In this document: piece after piece, positions 44,179 through 51,729 of the stretch
Layout: each line of letters opens with the position of its first letter
Position numbering within the stretch: position 1 is the stretch's first letter
Assembly (NCBI GenBank): GCA_963769255.1
Contig: CAVYKV010000001.1
Coordinates: 3,224,001-3,288,000 of the forward strand
Reading direction: 5' to 3'
Origin: JAKACA01 sp963769255
GTDB taxonomy: Bacteria > Actinomycetota > Acidimicrobiia > Acidimicrobiales > Bog-793
Length of the DNA: 64,000 nt
Program-made: the position numbers and the translations under genes
The notes under the pieces: model-generated
Databases searched by the model: none
What the model saw: the letters and a program-made list of their open reading frames with translations, nothing else
Told to the model about the DNA's origin: nothing

Positions 44179-44902
44179 GGCTGAGCACCTCCCTGGCGAG
44201 CGCCATGAATCGCTCGGCGACATCGCTTGATGGCTCGAACGAGGTAATCGGAAGTCCAGCGAGGGCTGCGTCTTGAAGAGCTACACGACGAGGGATGGTT
44301 GGAAGGACGAGGTTGGCGTACTGGCTGTTCAGTTGCTCCATGACCTCACGGGCGTGTCTGGTCGTTGCAGTCGCCATGGTGGGGATGATGCCGAGAAGCG
44401 GCACACCCGCACGGTCCGTCATCTCCTGGAGGTGTGGCAGCGCCCGGAATGCCATGAACTCCGGAGGGCACGTGACCAAGGCTCCAGTGGCTGCATTGAA
44501 TGCGCTGTAACTCAGGACGCCGAGCCCAGGTGGAGTATCGATGATCGCAAGGTCACAGACGGACTCAAGGCTGATCAACACTCGACCGAGGCTCTGGTGC
44601 CAGTTGTCGAGTTTCGGAAGTTCCACTTCTGCCCCGGCGAGATCGAGATCGGAAGGAAGGAGAGAGAGCCCCGGCACGCTGGTGCCGACAATGGCTTCCT
44701 GGCGTTGAGACTGACCCATCAATACTTCGTACAGTGTCGGCTTGCCCGGAGTGATTCCGAGGGCAGCGGCGCACGCTCCTTGAGGATCGGTGTCAACAAG
44801 AAGAACCCGCATTCCTAGGTTTGCGAAAGCACCAGCGAGATTTACTGCGACAGTGGTTTTGCCCGATCCACCCTTGTGAGCTGCGATAACAATCTTTTCC
44901 AT
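44156..44902 (-). CDS. parA: ParA-family partition ATPase
   Basis: A 248-residue protein of the short ParA type without an N-terminal HTH. The deviant Walker A is AHKGGSGKTTVAVNLAGAFA at the start (KGGxGKT), RVLLVDTDPQGACAAAL is motif A', and LAIIDTPPGLGVLSYSAF is Walker B near residue 115. It drives segregation of plasmid-like DNA together with the RHH protein downstream. The upstream region carries inverted ACGGT repeats. No clear ribosome site precedes the ATG. Confidence 0.92.
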   Translation of the reverse strand: MEKIVIAAHKGGSGKTTVAVNLAGAFANLGMRVLLVDTDPQGACAAALGITPGKPTLYEVLMGQSQRQEAIVGTSVPGLSLLPSDLDLAGAEVELPKLDNWHQSLGRVLISLESVCDLAIIDTPPGLGVLSYSAFNAATGALVTCPPEFMAFRALPHLQEMTDRAGVPLLGIIPTMATATTRHAREVMEQLNSQYANLVLPTIPRRVALQDAALAGLPITSFEPSSDVAERFMALAREVLSRGKNLAA

Positions 44903-44949
44903 GACATGGTGGAGTATGAGGAAATCGCTAATGGATAGTCAAGCGCAGT

Positions 44950-45072
44950 GACGTATGACCGTTTACGGTAAACCGTTGCCCGATGACGGTTTACCCGCAA
45001 TGAACTCAGAGCGACCTGAGCGGTCGTCGCCAGAACTACCGTTGTCCGTGGACGGTAAACGGTAGACGGAAG
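44950..45072. repeat. ACCGT/ACGGT inverted repeats upstream of parA
   Basis: GTTTACGGTAAAC (odd palindrome) lies near 44961, ACGGTTTACC near 44986, and a near-perfect 30-base palindrome from CTACCGTTGTCC to GGTAAACGGTAG ends near 45066. With the 44025-44069 block these flank parA on both sides. They probably form the centromere (parS), the operator, or replication iterons. Confidence 0.62.
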
Positions 45073-45082
45073 ACCTTGCACG

Positions 45083-46357
45083 TCAGCGACGCCGAGGGAC
45101 GGATCGCACAGGCTTACTCGTGCGAGTGTCGGCTTCAGGACTGGCGAGCTGTCGCTCCAGGTCCGTGAACGCAGCAATCACCTCAGGCGCCTCGAAGGCA
45201 CGATTGCGCCGACCGACGGTGACCTGCTTGAGGATGCCCGCATCGACAAGTCGCTCAATGGCATCAGCCGCAGGCTTGAAGGTTCGCCCGATCAACGCAG
45301 CGGCGCTGTCCACCGTGAGGATCGGGGCGCCAGGAAGACTCCGCAGGAGTCGATCCGTTCCAGAGTTGGCACGGATCGTGCCGAGTCGCTCTCGCCACTG
45401 CTCTTCAAGGGCAGCAGCTTGTTCCTCGAACGTGGTGGCATCGGCGACGGAGCGAGTGCACGCTCCGGCAAAACGCCCGACCCACGTGTTGATTCCCTCG
45501 ACCGCTTTCGGCGACGTGGGTGACCCGACGAACCGGAACTGCGTAAGCCCATCGATGTAGCTCTGCGCCCAAGTCGCCAGGACGAGCGAGACGGGAGGGA
45601 GGACACGGACCGCCAGTCCTCTCCGGCGAAGGATGAGATGGATGAGTGCTCGTCCCGTTCTGCCGTTTCCATCGACGAACGGGTGGATGGTCTCAAACTG
45701 CGCATGAGCGATGGCCGCTTGTGCGACGGCTGGAAGGTCGTCGGTGCTGGAGAAGGCGCAGAGGTCCGCCATCAACTCCTCGACATACTCGTGAGGGGGT
45801 GGGACGAACGCAGCAGAACACGGGTTGTGGCTGCTTCCGCCGATCCAGTTCTGTTCCTCCCGAAACCGGCCTCCGTACTCCTCAAGCCTGGTGCCAGCCA
45901 AGAGCCGACGATGCACTTCGAGGAGCACATCGACCGTGATAGGTCCCCCTGGCTCGACGGCATCGACGCCGTAGACCATGGCGTCGATGTTCCCGAGCAC
46001 CTCGGTAGCGGTGACATCGGAGGAGGCTTCCTTCAGCCCACGGATGACCTCGGCATGGAGGAGCCGTCGTGCTCCGACTTCCAGCCCCTCGATGCGTGAC
46101 GAGGCAACGGCCTCGGCCCGCAAGAGGATGCGGGCAAGCGCTTCGGTGTCAACGAGTGCCCGAGCATCGGCGTTGAGACGGACGATGGCAGCCTCGGCGT
46201 CAGCGACGTCAGCAGCGACGTCGCCGTCGAGAACGATCTTGCGACCGATGAGCGGATCGGGGACGTAGGCTTCGTAGTCGCAGGGAACACGGTCCCTCCG
46301 GGGAAGCCCGGACCCTCCGAGGTCGCTCTGCCAGCGGCGCTTCACAACCTTTGACAT
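45083..46357 (-). CDS. Fic-family protein (AMP-transferase fold) with C-terminal winged helix
   Basis: A 424-residue protein. The Fic active-site loop is intact: HPFVDGNGRTGRALIHL near residue 230 (catalytic His). An N-terminal inhibitory helix is present as SSRIEG (S-x-x-x-E-G) near residue 87, so activity is probably self-restrained. A C-terminal winged helix (IGRTFKPAADAIERLVDAGILKQVT) could bind DNA, as in Fic proteins that regulate their own genes. It is 51 bases downstream of the second excisionase-like gene on the same strand. Targets are unknown; a toxin-like or regulatory role in the element is plausible. Confidence 0.9.
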   Translation of the reverse strand: MSKVVKRRWQSDLGGSGLPRRDRVPCDYEAYVPDPLIGRKIVLDGDVAADVADAEAAIVRLNADARALVDTEALARILLRAEAVASSRIEGLEVGARRLLHAEVIRGLKEASSDVTATEVLGNIDAMVYGVDAVEPGGPITVDVLLEVHRRLLAGTRLEEYGGRFREEQNWIGGSSHNPCSAAFVPPPHEYVEELMADLCAFSSTDDLPAVAQAAIAHAQFETIHPFVDGNGRTGRALIHLILRRRGLAVRVLPPVSLVLATWAQSYIDGLTQFRFVGSPTSPKAVEGINTWVGRFAGACTRSVADATTFEEQAAALEEQWRERLGTIRANSGTDRLLRSLPGAPILTVDSAAALIGRTFKPAADAIERLVDAGILKQVTVGRRNRAFEAPEVIAAFTDLERQLASPEADTRTSKPVRSVPRRR

Positions 46358-46364
46358 GGAATCT

Positions 46365-46399
46365 CCTTATTGGAGTTTAGTGTACAACCTCCAATAAGG
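46365..46399 (-). promoter_or_regulatory. Inverted repeat over the fic ribosome site
   Basis: CCTTATTGGAG and CTCCAATAAGG form a perfect 11-base inverted repeat with a 13-base spacer. On the minus strand the proximal arm runs into AAGGAG, the fic ribosome site, seven bases before the ATG. It could be an operator for the winged-helix domain of Fic itself or an RNA hairpin that hides the ribosome site. There is no T-run, so a terminator is less likely. Confidence 0.6.
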
Positions 46400-46407
46400 C
46401 GTGTGGG

Positions 46408-46623
46408 TTATTTATGGTTCTTCGTCGCCGTCCCGGCGCTCTCCAGCAGGCGGTTGAGACCGGCGATGGGGACGAGGATGCGCTTCCCGATGCGGATGCA
46501 GGGAATCTCGCCACGGGCAACGGCCTCGTAAGCGAATGCACGGGAGATGCCGAGGATGCGAGCCGCTTCTTCGACGGTGAGCGTCAGCCGGTGAATCGGC
46601 TCGTTCGGTATGACGGTGGTCAC
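46408..46623 (-). CDS. Excisionase/MerR-like helix-turn-helix protein (second of pair)
   Basis: A 71-residue protein. LTVEEAARILGISRAFAYEAVARGEIPCIRIGKRILVP is the winged-HTH of the excisionase (HTH_17) family. The core is almost the same as the C-terminus of the gene before it, so the two arose by duplication. It overlaps that gene by four bases. It may direct excision or regulate the element's promoter. Confidence 0.82.
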   Translation of the reverse strand: MTTVIPNEPIHRLTLTVEEAARILGISRAFAYEAVARGEIPCIRIGKRILVPIAGLNRLLESAGTATKNHK

Positions 46624-47078
46624 GACGACTCTCCGGCGCTTTCGAGCAATCGCTGCAAAGCGACCTTCGGGATGAGGATGCGCCGACCAATCCGGATGCA
46701 GGGAATCTCGCCACGGGCGACGGCCTCGTAGGCGAAGGTGCGGGAGATGCCAAGGGCGATGGCCGCTTCTTCGACGGACATCGTCAGGCGCTGTTCTGGC
46801 CGGTCCGTGATGACTGGCCCGACGGTGCGTCGCTCGACGTGTAGCTCTTCCCAGGAGAGGACTGCTTCCGCTTCACTGAGGGCATCCGGGTGATCCAGCC
46901 ACCAGTCCTGCTGGATCATCGAGATGACGCCGACCGTCACTTCGAAGGGAAGTGCAACCTCATCATCATTGGCATCACCATGTTCGACATCATCGTCATG
47001 CTCATGCTCGTCTTCATGCTGCTGCTGTTGACGTTGTTGTTGTTGTCGCTGCTCCTCTTGCTGCTCGTGCTCGGTCAT
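46620..47078 (-). CDS. Excisionase-like HTH protein with Gln/His/Glu/Asp-rich N-terminus
   Basis: A 152-residue protein. The first ~40 residues are almost only Gln, Glu, His and Asp. A middle segment (VTVGVISMIQQDWWLDHPD) follows, and then the C-terminal excisionase HTH (MSVEEAAIALGISRTFAYEAVARGEIPCIRIGRRILIP). The repeats of CAG/CAA and GAT/GAC codons suggest slippage expansion. It overlaps the integrase stop by four bases, so int and the two HTH genes form one operon. Confidence 0.78.
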   Translation of the reverse strand: MTEHEQQEEQRQQQQRQQQQHEDEHEHDDDVEHGDANDDEVALPFEVTVGVISMIQQDWWLDHPDALSEAEAVLSWEELHVERRTVGPVITDRPEQRLTMSVEEAAIALGISRTFAYEAVARGEIPCIRIGRRILIPKVALQRLLESAGESS

Positions 47079-48232
47079 CCTGCAGCCGCCTTGGGCAGTT
47101 GCTTCTTCGGACCAAGGACTCCGCCCATGATGGCGGCGGCTGCACGGTCCCGTTCTTCGATGAGATGGCTGTAGACCCGCAAGGTCAACGAGGGGTCTGA
47201 GTGGCCGAGCCGGTCGGCAACAGTCCGGACGTCCACGCCAGCTCCAATGAGCTGGGTGGCGGTGAAGTGTCGAAGGTCATGAAGCCGAACGTCTGGAGCA
47301 CCGACCTCGTCCCGGACACGGATGAAGAACGACGTCACGTTGTCGGGACGGAAGGGGGTTTCGGTTTCGACGAAGGGGGAGAAGACGAAGGCATCCGAGG
47401 CAAGCGTCGATCCTGCGGCGGTGACCCACTCTTCGACCCTGGCCCTGTGTTCTGTCAACAACGCAATGCCGAACGGGTCGAGAGCAACCTTCCGGGAGCG
47501 TCCGGTCTTCGTGGTCTTCTCGGCTACGCCTCCAGGGACGACAACCAGGGAACGGGAGACGCTCACGATCCCAAGCTGGAGGTCTACGTCTGACCACCGG
47601 AGAGCGCAGAGTTCCCCTCGGCGCATTCCCGTGAGAGCGGCGAGCATGAGGAGGGGAGCAAGGCGTGGGTCCCGCTTCTCTGCCGCATCGATGACGTTGT
47701 GGACGACCTCAACGGACGGTGCCTGCACTTGGTGATGCTCTACTCGTGGCGGCTTGGCACGCTCGGCGATGTTGTACCGAACCCACCCCCACCGGACGCC
47801 TTGGTGAAGGGCGGCGGCGATGATGGCGTGGTGGTTCCGGATGGTCTTCGGCGAGGCTCCGGCGTCCTTCATGGCGCCGTACAGCTCGTCGAGATTCCTG
47901 GCAGAGAGACGGCTCAGGAGGACCTTGCCAAGCCGTGGCCGGATGGTCTGCTTGATCTGTGCCCGGTAGGTCCGAAGGGTGGTTGGGGAGAGGTCGAGCC
48001 GTTCGCACTCTTCGAGCCACTGGTCGAGGAGCTGACCGAAGGTCGCTCCGATCCCATCTGAGCGGGAAGGAGCTTGCTGGTCGATGAGGTCACGGAGGGC
48101 TTCGTCTGCGGCCCTGGCGGAGCCGTGGAACGTCTTCGAGCGCACCTTGTACTTGTCGGTGACCGGGTCCTTCCCGAGGGAGACCCGCAGCTCCCACACT
48201 CCACGCTTGATCTCACGCTTCGATCCACGCAC
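47075..48232 (-). CDS. int: Tyrosine site-specific integrase of the element
   Basis: 385 residues from GTG 48232. A longer frame to 48325 exists, but its extra codons fall on tandem arm-type repeats. The N-terminal AP2-like arm-binding part (RGVWELRVSLGKDP) is followed by a SAM-like core-binding part (FGQLLDQWLEECERLDLSPTTLRTY). The catalytic set is Arg in TGMRRGELCALRWSDVD, H-x-x-R in HDLRHFTATQL, GHSD, and Tyr in LRVYSHL. It should recombine at the tRNA-fMet 3' end 100 bases away. Confidence 0.92.
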   Translation of the reverse strand: MRGSKREIKRGVWELRVSLGKDPVTDKYKVRSKTFHGSARAADEALRDLIDQQAPSRSDGIGATFGQLLDQWLEECERLDLSPTTLRTYRAQIKQTIRPRLGKVLLSRLSARNLDELYGAMKDAGASPKTIRNHHAIIAAALHQGVRWGWVRYNIAERAKPPRVEHHQVQAPSVEVVHNVIDAAEKRDPRLAPLLMLAALTGMRRGELCALRWSDVDLQLGIVSVSRSLVVVPGGVAEKTTKTGRSRKVALDPFGIALLTEHRARVEEWVTAAGSTLASDAFVFSPFVETETPFRPDNVTSFFIRVRDEVGAPDVRLHDLRHFTATQLIGAGVDVRTVADRLGHSDPSLTLRVYSHLIEERDRAAAAIMGGVLGPKKQLPKAAAG

Positions 48233-48251
48233 GAGAGCAAGCGTAGCGAGA

Positions 48252-48274
48252 TTTTGGGATTCGTTTTGGGATTC
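48252..48274. repeat. Tandem TTTTGGGATTC repeats: candidate integrase arm sites
   Basis: Two exact 11-base copies at 48252-48262 and 48264-48274, one helical turn apart, between the integrase start and the tRNA. That position and size fit arm-type binding sites. Confidence 0.5.
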
Positions 48275-48290
48275 TCGTGGGGGCAGCAGA

Positions 48291-48316
48291 AGGGCCGGTC
48301 CTTGCGGACCGGCCCT
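48291..48316 (-). terminator. Hairpin downstream of tRNA-fMet
   Basis: AGGGCCGGTCC and GGACCGGCCCT form a perfect 11-base stem with a TTGC loop, 16 bases past the tRNA 3' end. No good T-run follows on the minus strand, but the stem is strong enough to end or process the tRNA transcript. Confidence 0.6.
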
Positions 48317-48331
48317 GACCTGCACTTTCTT

Positions 48332-48408
<77 letters not shown>

Positions 48409-48515
48409 GCGGTCCAACGAGTCTACCGTCGCCTCTCCCCCTCGTGCCACCGGCAGCAACGAAGCCACCACCGACGACCCGTTGGAGACACCAAGCAACG
48501 CCACCCAACGCAGAC

Positions 48516-50711
48516 TCACGCCACATACCGCTCGATCTGCCCCCCCACGGCCGTGCAGGCCGAAGGGCCCGAGCACGACACGACGCCGAGGTACGGGTCG
48601 GGCTTCGGGTACACGACGGGGTCGATCGACCACTTCGACCCGTTCCACTGCTCCGTGATGGGGTTGGTCCCGAACGTGACGCGGTTGTAGCCGTAGCCCA
48701 CCGAGAGGCAGTCGCTCGCCGTCGGGCATGACACGCCGAGCAGGGTGCCTCCGTTGTCCACGGACGGGAGCGGGACTCCCTCCACGCTCCAGGTCGAGCC
48801 GTTCCAGCGGTCGGCGAAGGTCTCCTGCGTATCGTCGGCCGACGCCATCGCCGTGCAGGCCGACGCCGTGCAGGAGATGCTGTTCATGTTCATGTTGTAG
48901 TCACCCTTCGGGTAGGGCAGGGAGCCGAGCACCCAGTGGCTTCCCGAGCGCGTCTCGACGAGGCCGTAGTCCCCGGCCACCTTGTCGTAGGTCCCGACAC
49001 CCACGCACGAGGTGGCCGAGCGGCAGGCAATCCCGGAGAGGCCGGCTTCGAGGATGTTCGCCGGGACGGGCGGGTACTGCGTCGACCAGTCGACGCCGTT
49101 CCAGTGGTCGATGAAGGGGGCCGGCGAGATGCTCTGCGCCAGGTAGCTGCCCGACGAGTAGCAGTTGCTGCTCGTGACGCAGAAGACCCGCTGTCGGGGC
49201 TGCCGGGACCCGCCCGCCACCGGCATGGCCGACCACGCCTTGCCGCTCCATTGCAGGGGCTCGGGCCCTCCCGTCACGACGCAGCTCGTCGACGACAGGC
49301 ACGTGATGAACCAGCCACCGTTCGCCCCGTACTGCTCCACGCCGAGGCTGGGGCTCGGCATGATCCTCCAGGCGTGGCCGTTCCACTCCTCCACGAGGCC
49401 GAGGTACGTGGGGTAGTACACGACGGCCCCGTCGCCCTGGTTGTACCAGTACTGCCCGACGGCAAAACACGCCGTGGCCGACACGCACGAGTCGCTGAAC
49501 CACTTGACGTGGGTGGGGCCGGCGACGTCGGGGCTGGCGCTCAACCGCCACACGGCCCCGGTGAGCGTCTCGGCCAGCGTCACCATCGAGTTCTGCGGTT
49601 CCGAGGCCGTGACACCGACGGCGACGCAGGCGGCGCCCGACGAGCAGGCGACGCCCTCGAGCGAGGTCTCGGTCTTGTTCGGAGCGGGAGGTTGCACGAC
49701 CGGGGAGGCCCCCCACGACGTCCCGTGCCACGACATCGCCTGCAGCCCGCTGGCCCCGACCCCGGCGGCCAGACAGGACGTCGGCGCCGCGCAGGTCACC
49801 GCCTGCAGCCAGCCGACACTCGAGGCCGGTGTCATCGACGACCACTTGGAGCCGTTCCAGGAGTCGATGAGGACAAGGCTGTCGACGTCGGTGTAGGTCC
49901 CGACGGCGATGCAGCCCGTAGCCGAGTAGCAGGCGAGACCGCTGAGCGTCGCCCGCTTCCCGGCCGGCGAGACGGGAGCGCCGAGTGTCCAGGCCGTCCC
50001 CTTGAGCGAGATGGACAGGGGCAGCTCGGTCGAGCCGATCGCGTCGTAGCCGACGGCCAGGCAGTGGCCACCGGCGCAGGACACCGACGTGAGGACGTCG
50101 AACGACTTCGACCGGTCGGGCGTCTTCATGACCTTCCAGGCATGTCCGTTCCAGGACTCGGCGAGGGTGAGATCACCGGCGGTGACGCCGTCGTAGCCGA
50201 CGGCGATGCAGAAGGTCGACGTCGCACAGCTGACGCTCTTGAGATGGACGGACTTGGCACCACGGGGGTTCGGCACCGCCTCGAAGGCGAACTTCGTCCC
50301 GTTCCAGATCTCGGCGAGCCCGGCCAGGTCGGCCGCGCCCTTCTCGTACCCACCGACGGCCATGCACCCCGAAGGGCCCCAGCACGCCACTGCGGTGAGG
50401 GAGGAGGATGTCGCCCCGGGGGCGGACACGGCCGGCGCCAGCGTCCATGCGGAGCCGTTCCAGGTGGCGGCGAGGGGGGCGTCATCCGGCACCGTCTGCG
50501 TGCCGGGGACGCCGGAAAAGCCGACGGCGAGGCACTCCGTCTTGCTCGGGCAGGCGACGCCGGCCAGCTGACCGTTCGGCAGCGTCGGGTGGGGAAAGCT
50601 CTCGATCACCCACCGCGCCGCCGCCGCCGCCGCCGACCCCGCCAACGGTGCGGACAGCACCCCCGCCAGCACGACCCCGACGACGACCGCACTTCCCAAC
50701 GCCCGTCTCAT
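48516..50711 (-). CDS. Secreted protein with ~12 Cys-pair/WNG repeats
   Basis: A 731-residue protein. A Sec signal (VVVGVVLAGVLSAPLAGSAAAA) precedes about a dozen ~50-60-residue repeats. Each repeat reads roughly 'GVxC.SxxxCxAVG' (two Cys ~7 apart) and then 'ExWNGxxW'. Each Cys pair could form a disulphide, and the periodicity suggests a beta-propeller or stacked blades. Such proteins are frequent in Actinobacteria and of unknown function. It lies just outside the element, next to the tRNA. Confidence 0.82.
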   Translation of the reverse strand: MRRALGSAVVVGVVLAGVLSAPLAGSAAAAAARWVIESFPHPTLPNGQLAGVACPSKTECLAVGFSGVPGTQTVPDDAPLAATWNGSAWTLAPAVSAPGATSSSLTAVACWGPSGCMAVGGYEKGAADLAGLAEIWNGTKFAFEAVPNPRGAKSVHLKSVSCATSTFCIAVGYDGVTAGDLTLAESWNGHAWKVMKTPDRSKSFDVLTSVSCAGGHCLAVGYDAIGSTELPLSISLKGTAWTLGAPVSPAGKRATLSGLACYSATGCIAVGTYTDVDSLVLIDSWNGSKWSSMTPASSVGWLQAVTCAAPTSCLAAGVGASGLQAMSWHGTSWGASPVVQPPAPNKTETSLEGVACSSGAACVAVGVTASEPQNSMVTLAETLTGAVWRLSASPDVAGPTHVKWFSDSCVSATACFAVGQYWYNQGDGAVVYYPTYLGLVEEWNGHAWRIMPSPSLGVEQYGANGGWFITCLSSTSCVVTGGPEPLQWSGKAWSAMPVAGGSRQPRQRVFCVTSSNCYSSGSYLAQSISPAPFIDHWNGVDWSTQYPPVPANILEAGLSGIACRSATSCVGVGTYDKVAGDYGLVETRSGSHWVLGSLPYPKGDYNMNMNSISCTASACTAMASADDTQETFADRWNGSTWSVEGVPLPSVDNGGTLLGVSCPTASDCLSVGYGYNRVTFGTNPITEQWNGSKWSIDPVVYPKPDPYLGVVSCSGPSACTAVGGQIERYVA

Positions 50712-50865
50712 CCGCTCTTCCCCCTTCGCGAATCGGGCGAAATCCTACCGAGGTGATGAGACGACGGCGAGGACCGGCGGACTGAGCGCGCGGGGCGACC
50801 GCCGGAGACCGGTGACGAGCACCGGCGCACCCACGACGACGAGGCGCCGGGGGCGCCCGCCGGCC

Positions 50866-51666
50866 CTAGTCGAAGAGGTCGGGATCCGTCCTCACGACCT
50901 CGTCCCACAGCGGTTGGAAGGACTCCCAGCCATAGTGGTGGGTGGCCGAGTTGTCCCTCGTGTAGACGGCGTTGTCCCGGTCGATCAGAATGGGCGTGCC
51001 GGCGGCGCTCGCCAGCAGCTGCGCTTGGCAGGAACGCTCCATCGTCACGAACCACCAGACGGCCTCGTCGACCGAGTGCCCGACGGTGAAGAGCCCGTGG
51101 TTCTGGTGGATGGCCGCCTTGTAGGGGCCGAGGCCGGCGGCGAGCGCCTTGCCGCCCGCCTCCTCCAGCACGACCCGCCCGGCGCCGTCGGTGACGACGG
51201 AGTGGTCCTCGAAGAAGGAGCAGGCATCCTGCGTGATCGGGTCGAGGAGCCGGCCGAGGGACGAGAAGGCCTTGCCGTAGAGGGAGTGGGCGTGGGCGGC
51301 GGAGACGACGTCGGGCCGGGCGGCGTGGATGGCGGAGTGGATGATGAAGCCCGCCCAGTTCACCGGCTTCCGCCCGTGCACCACCTCGCCTCGGTCGTTC
51401 ACGAGGAGGAGGTCGGAGACGCGGATGTGGCGAAAGCTCATGCCGTAGGGGTTCACCCAGAAGTGGTCGGTCAGCTCCGGATCGCGCGCCGTGATGTGGC
51501 CGGCCGTGCCCTCGGAGAACCCGAAGCGCCCGAAGATGCGGAACGCCCCCGCCAGCCGCTGCTTGCGGTGCTCCCGCTCCTCCTCCACCGAGTCGAACGT
51601 CGGCGGGCGCATGACTTCGAGCTCCTGCCGCTCCGGCACGAAACGCTCCCTCTCGATGGTCGTCAT
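50866..51666 (-). CDS. Class II aldolase/adducin-family protein
   Basis: A 266-residue protein. FSEGTAGHITARDPEL near residue 50 is the phosphate-binding loop. AAHAHSLYGKAFSSLG carries the metal-binding HxH near residue 130, and the third His is in HQNHGLFTVGHSVDEA. It resembles fuculose-phosphate aldolase relatives used as decarboxylases or dehydratases in diverse paths. The substrate cannot be told from the neighbours. Confidence 0.9.
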   Translation of the reverse strand: MTTIERERFVPERQELEVMRPPTFDSVEEEREHRKQRLAGAFRIFGRFGFSEGTAGHITARDPELTDHFWVNPYGMSFRHIRVSDLLLVNDRGEVVHGRKPVNWAGFIIHSAIHAARPDVVSAAHAHSLYGKAFSSLGRLLDPITQDACSFFEDHSVVTDGAGRVVLEEAGGKALAAGLGPYKAAIHQNHGLFTVGHSVDEAVWWFVTMERSCQAQLLASAAGTPILIDRDNAVYTRDNSATHHYGWESFQPLWDEVVRTDPDLFD

Positions 51667-51729
51667 CTCTCGCCCTCCCGATCGTCGCTTGGTAACACAG
51701 TGGGCCGCCGCCGCCGGCCCGTCAAGGCT

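Larger units (their letters stand above)
27545..48331. mobile_element. Integrated plasmid-like element at tRNA-fMet (~20.8 kb)
   Basis: Bounds are the tRNA-fMet gene with adjacent tyrosine integrase on the right and a tRNA 3'-half remnant on the left. Contents, left to right, are vapBC, a SEC-C protein, a nest of IS66, Tn554-like and IS21 elements, a broken repA, a ribbon-helix-helix gene, parA, fic, two excisionase-like genes and the integrase. The parA/RHH/repA trio is a plasmid maintenance block, and int plus excisionase make it integrative. repA is destroyed, part of the element is deleted at 31.17 kb, and the att repeats have diverged, so the element is probably stuck. The left boundary is less certain than the right. 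Confidence 0.65.
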
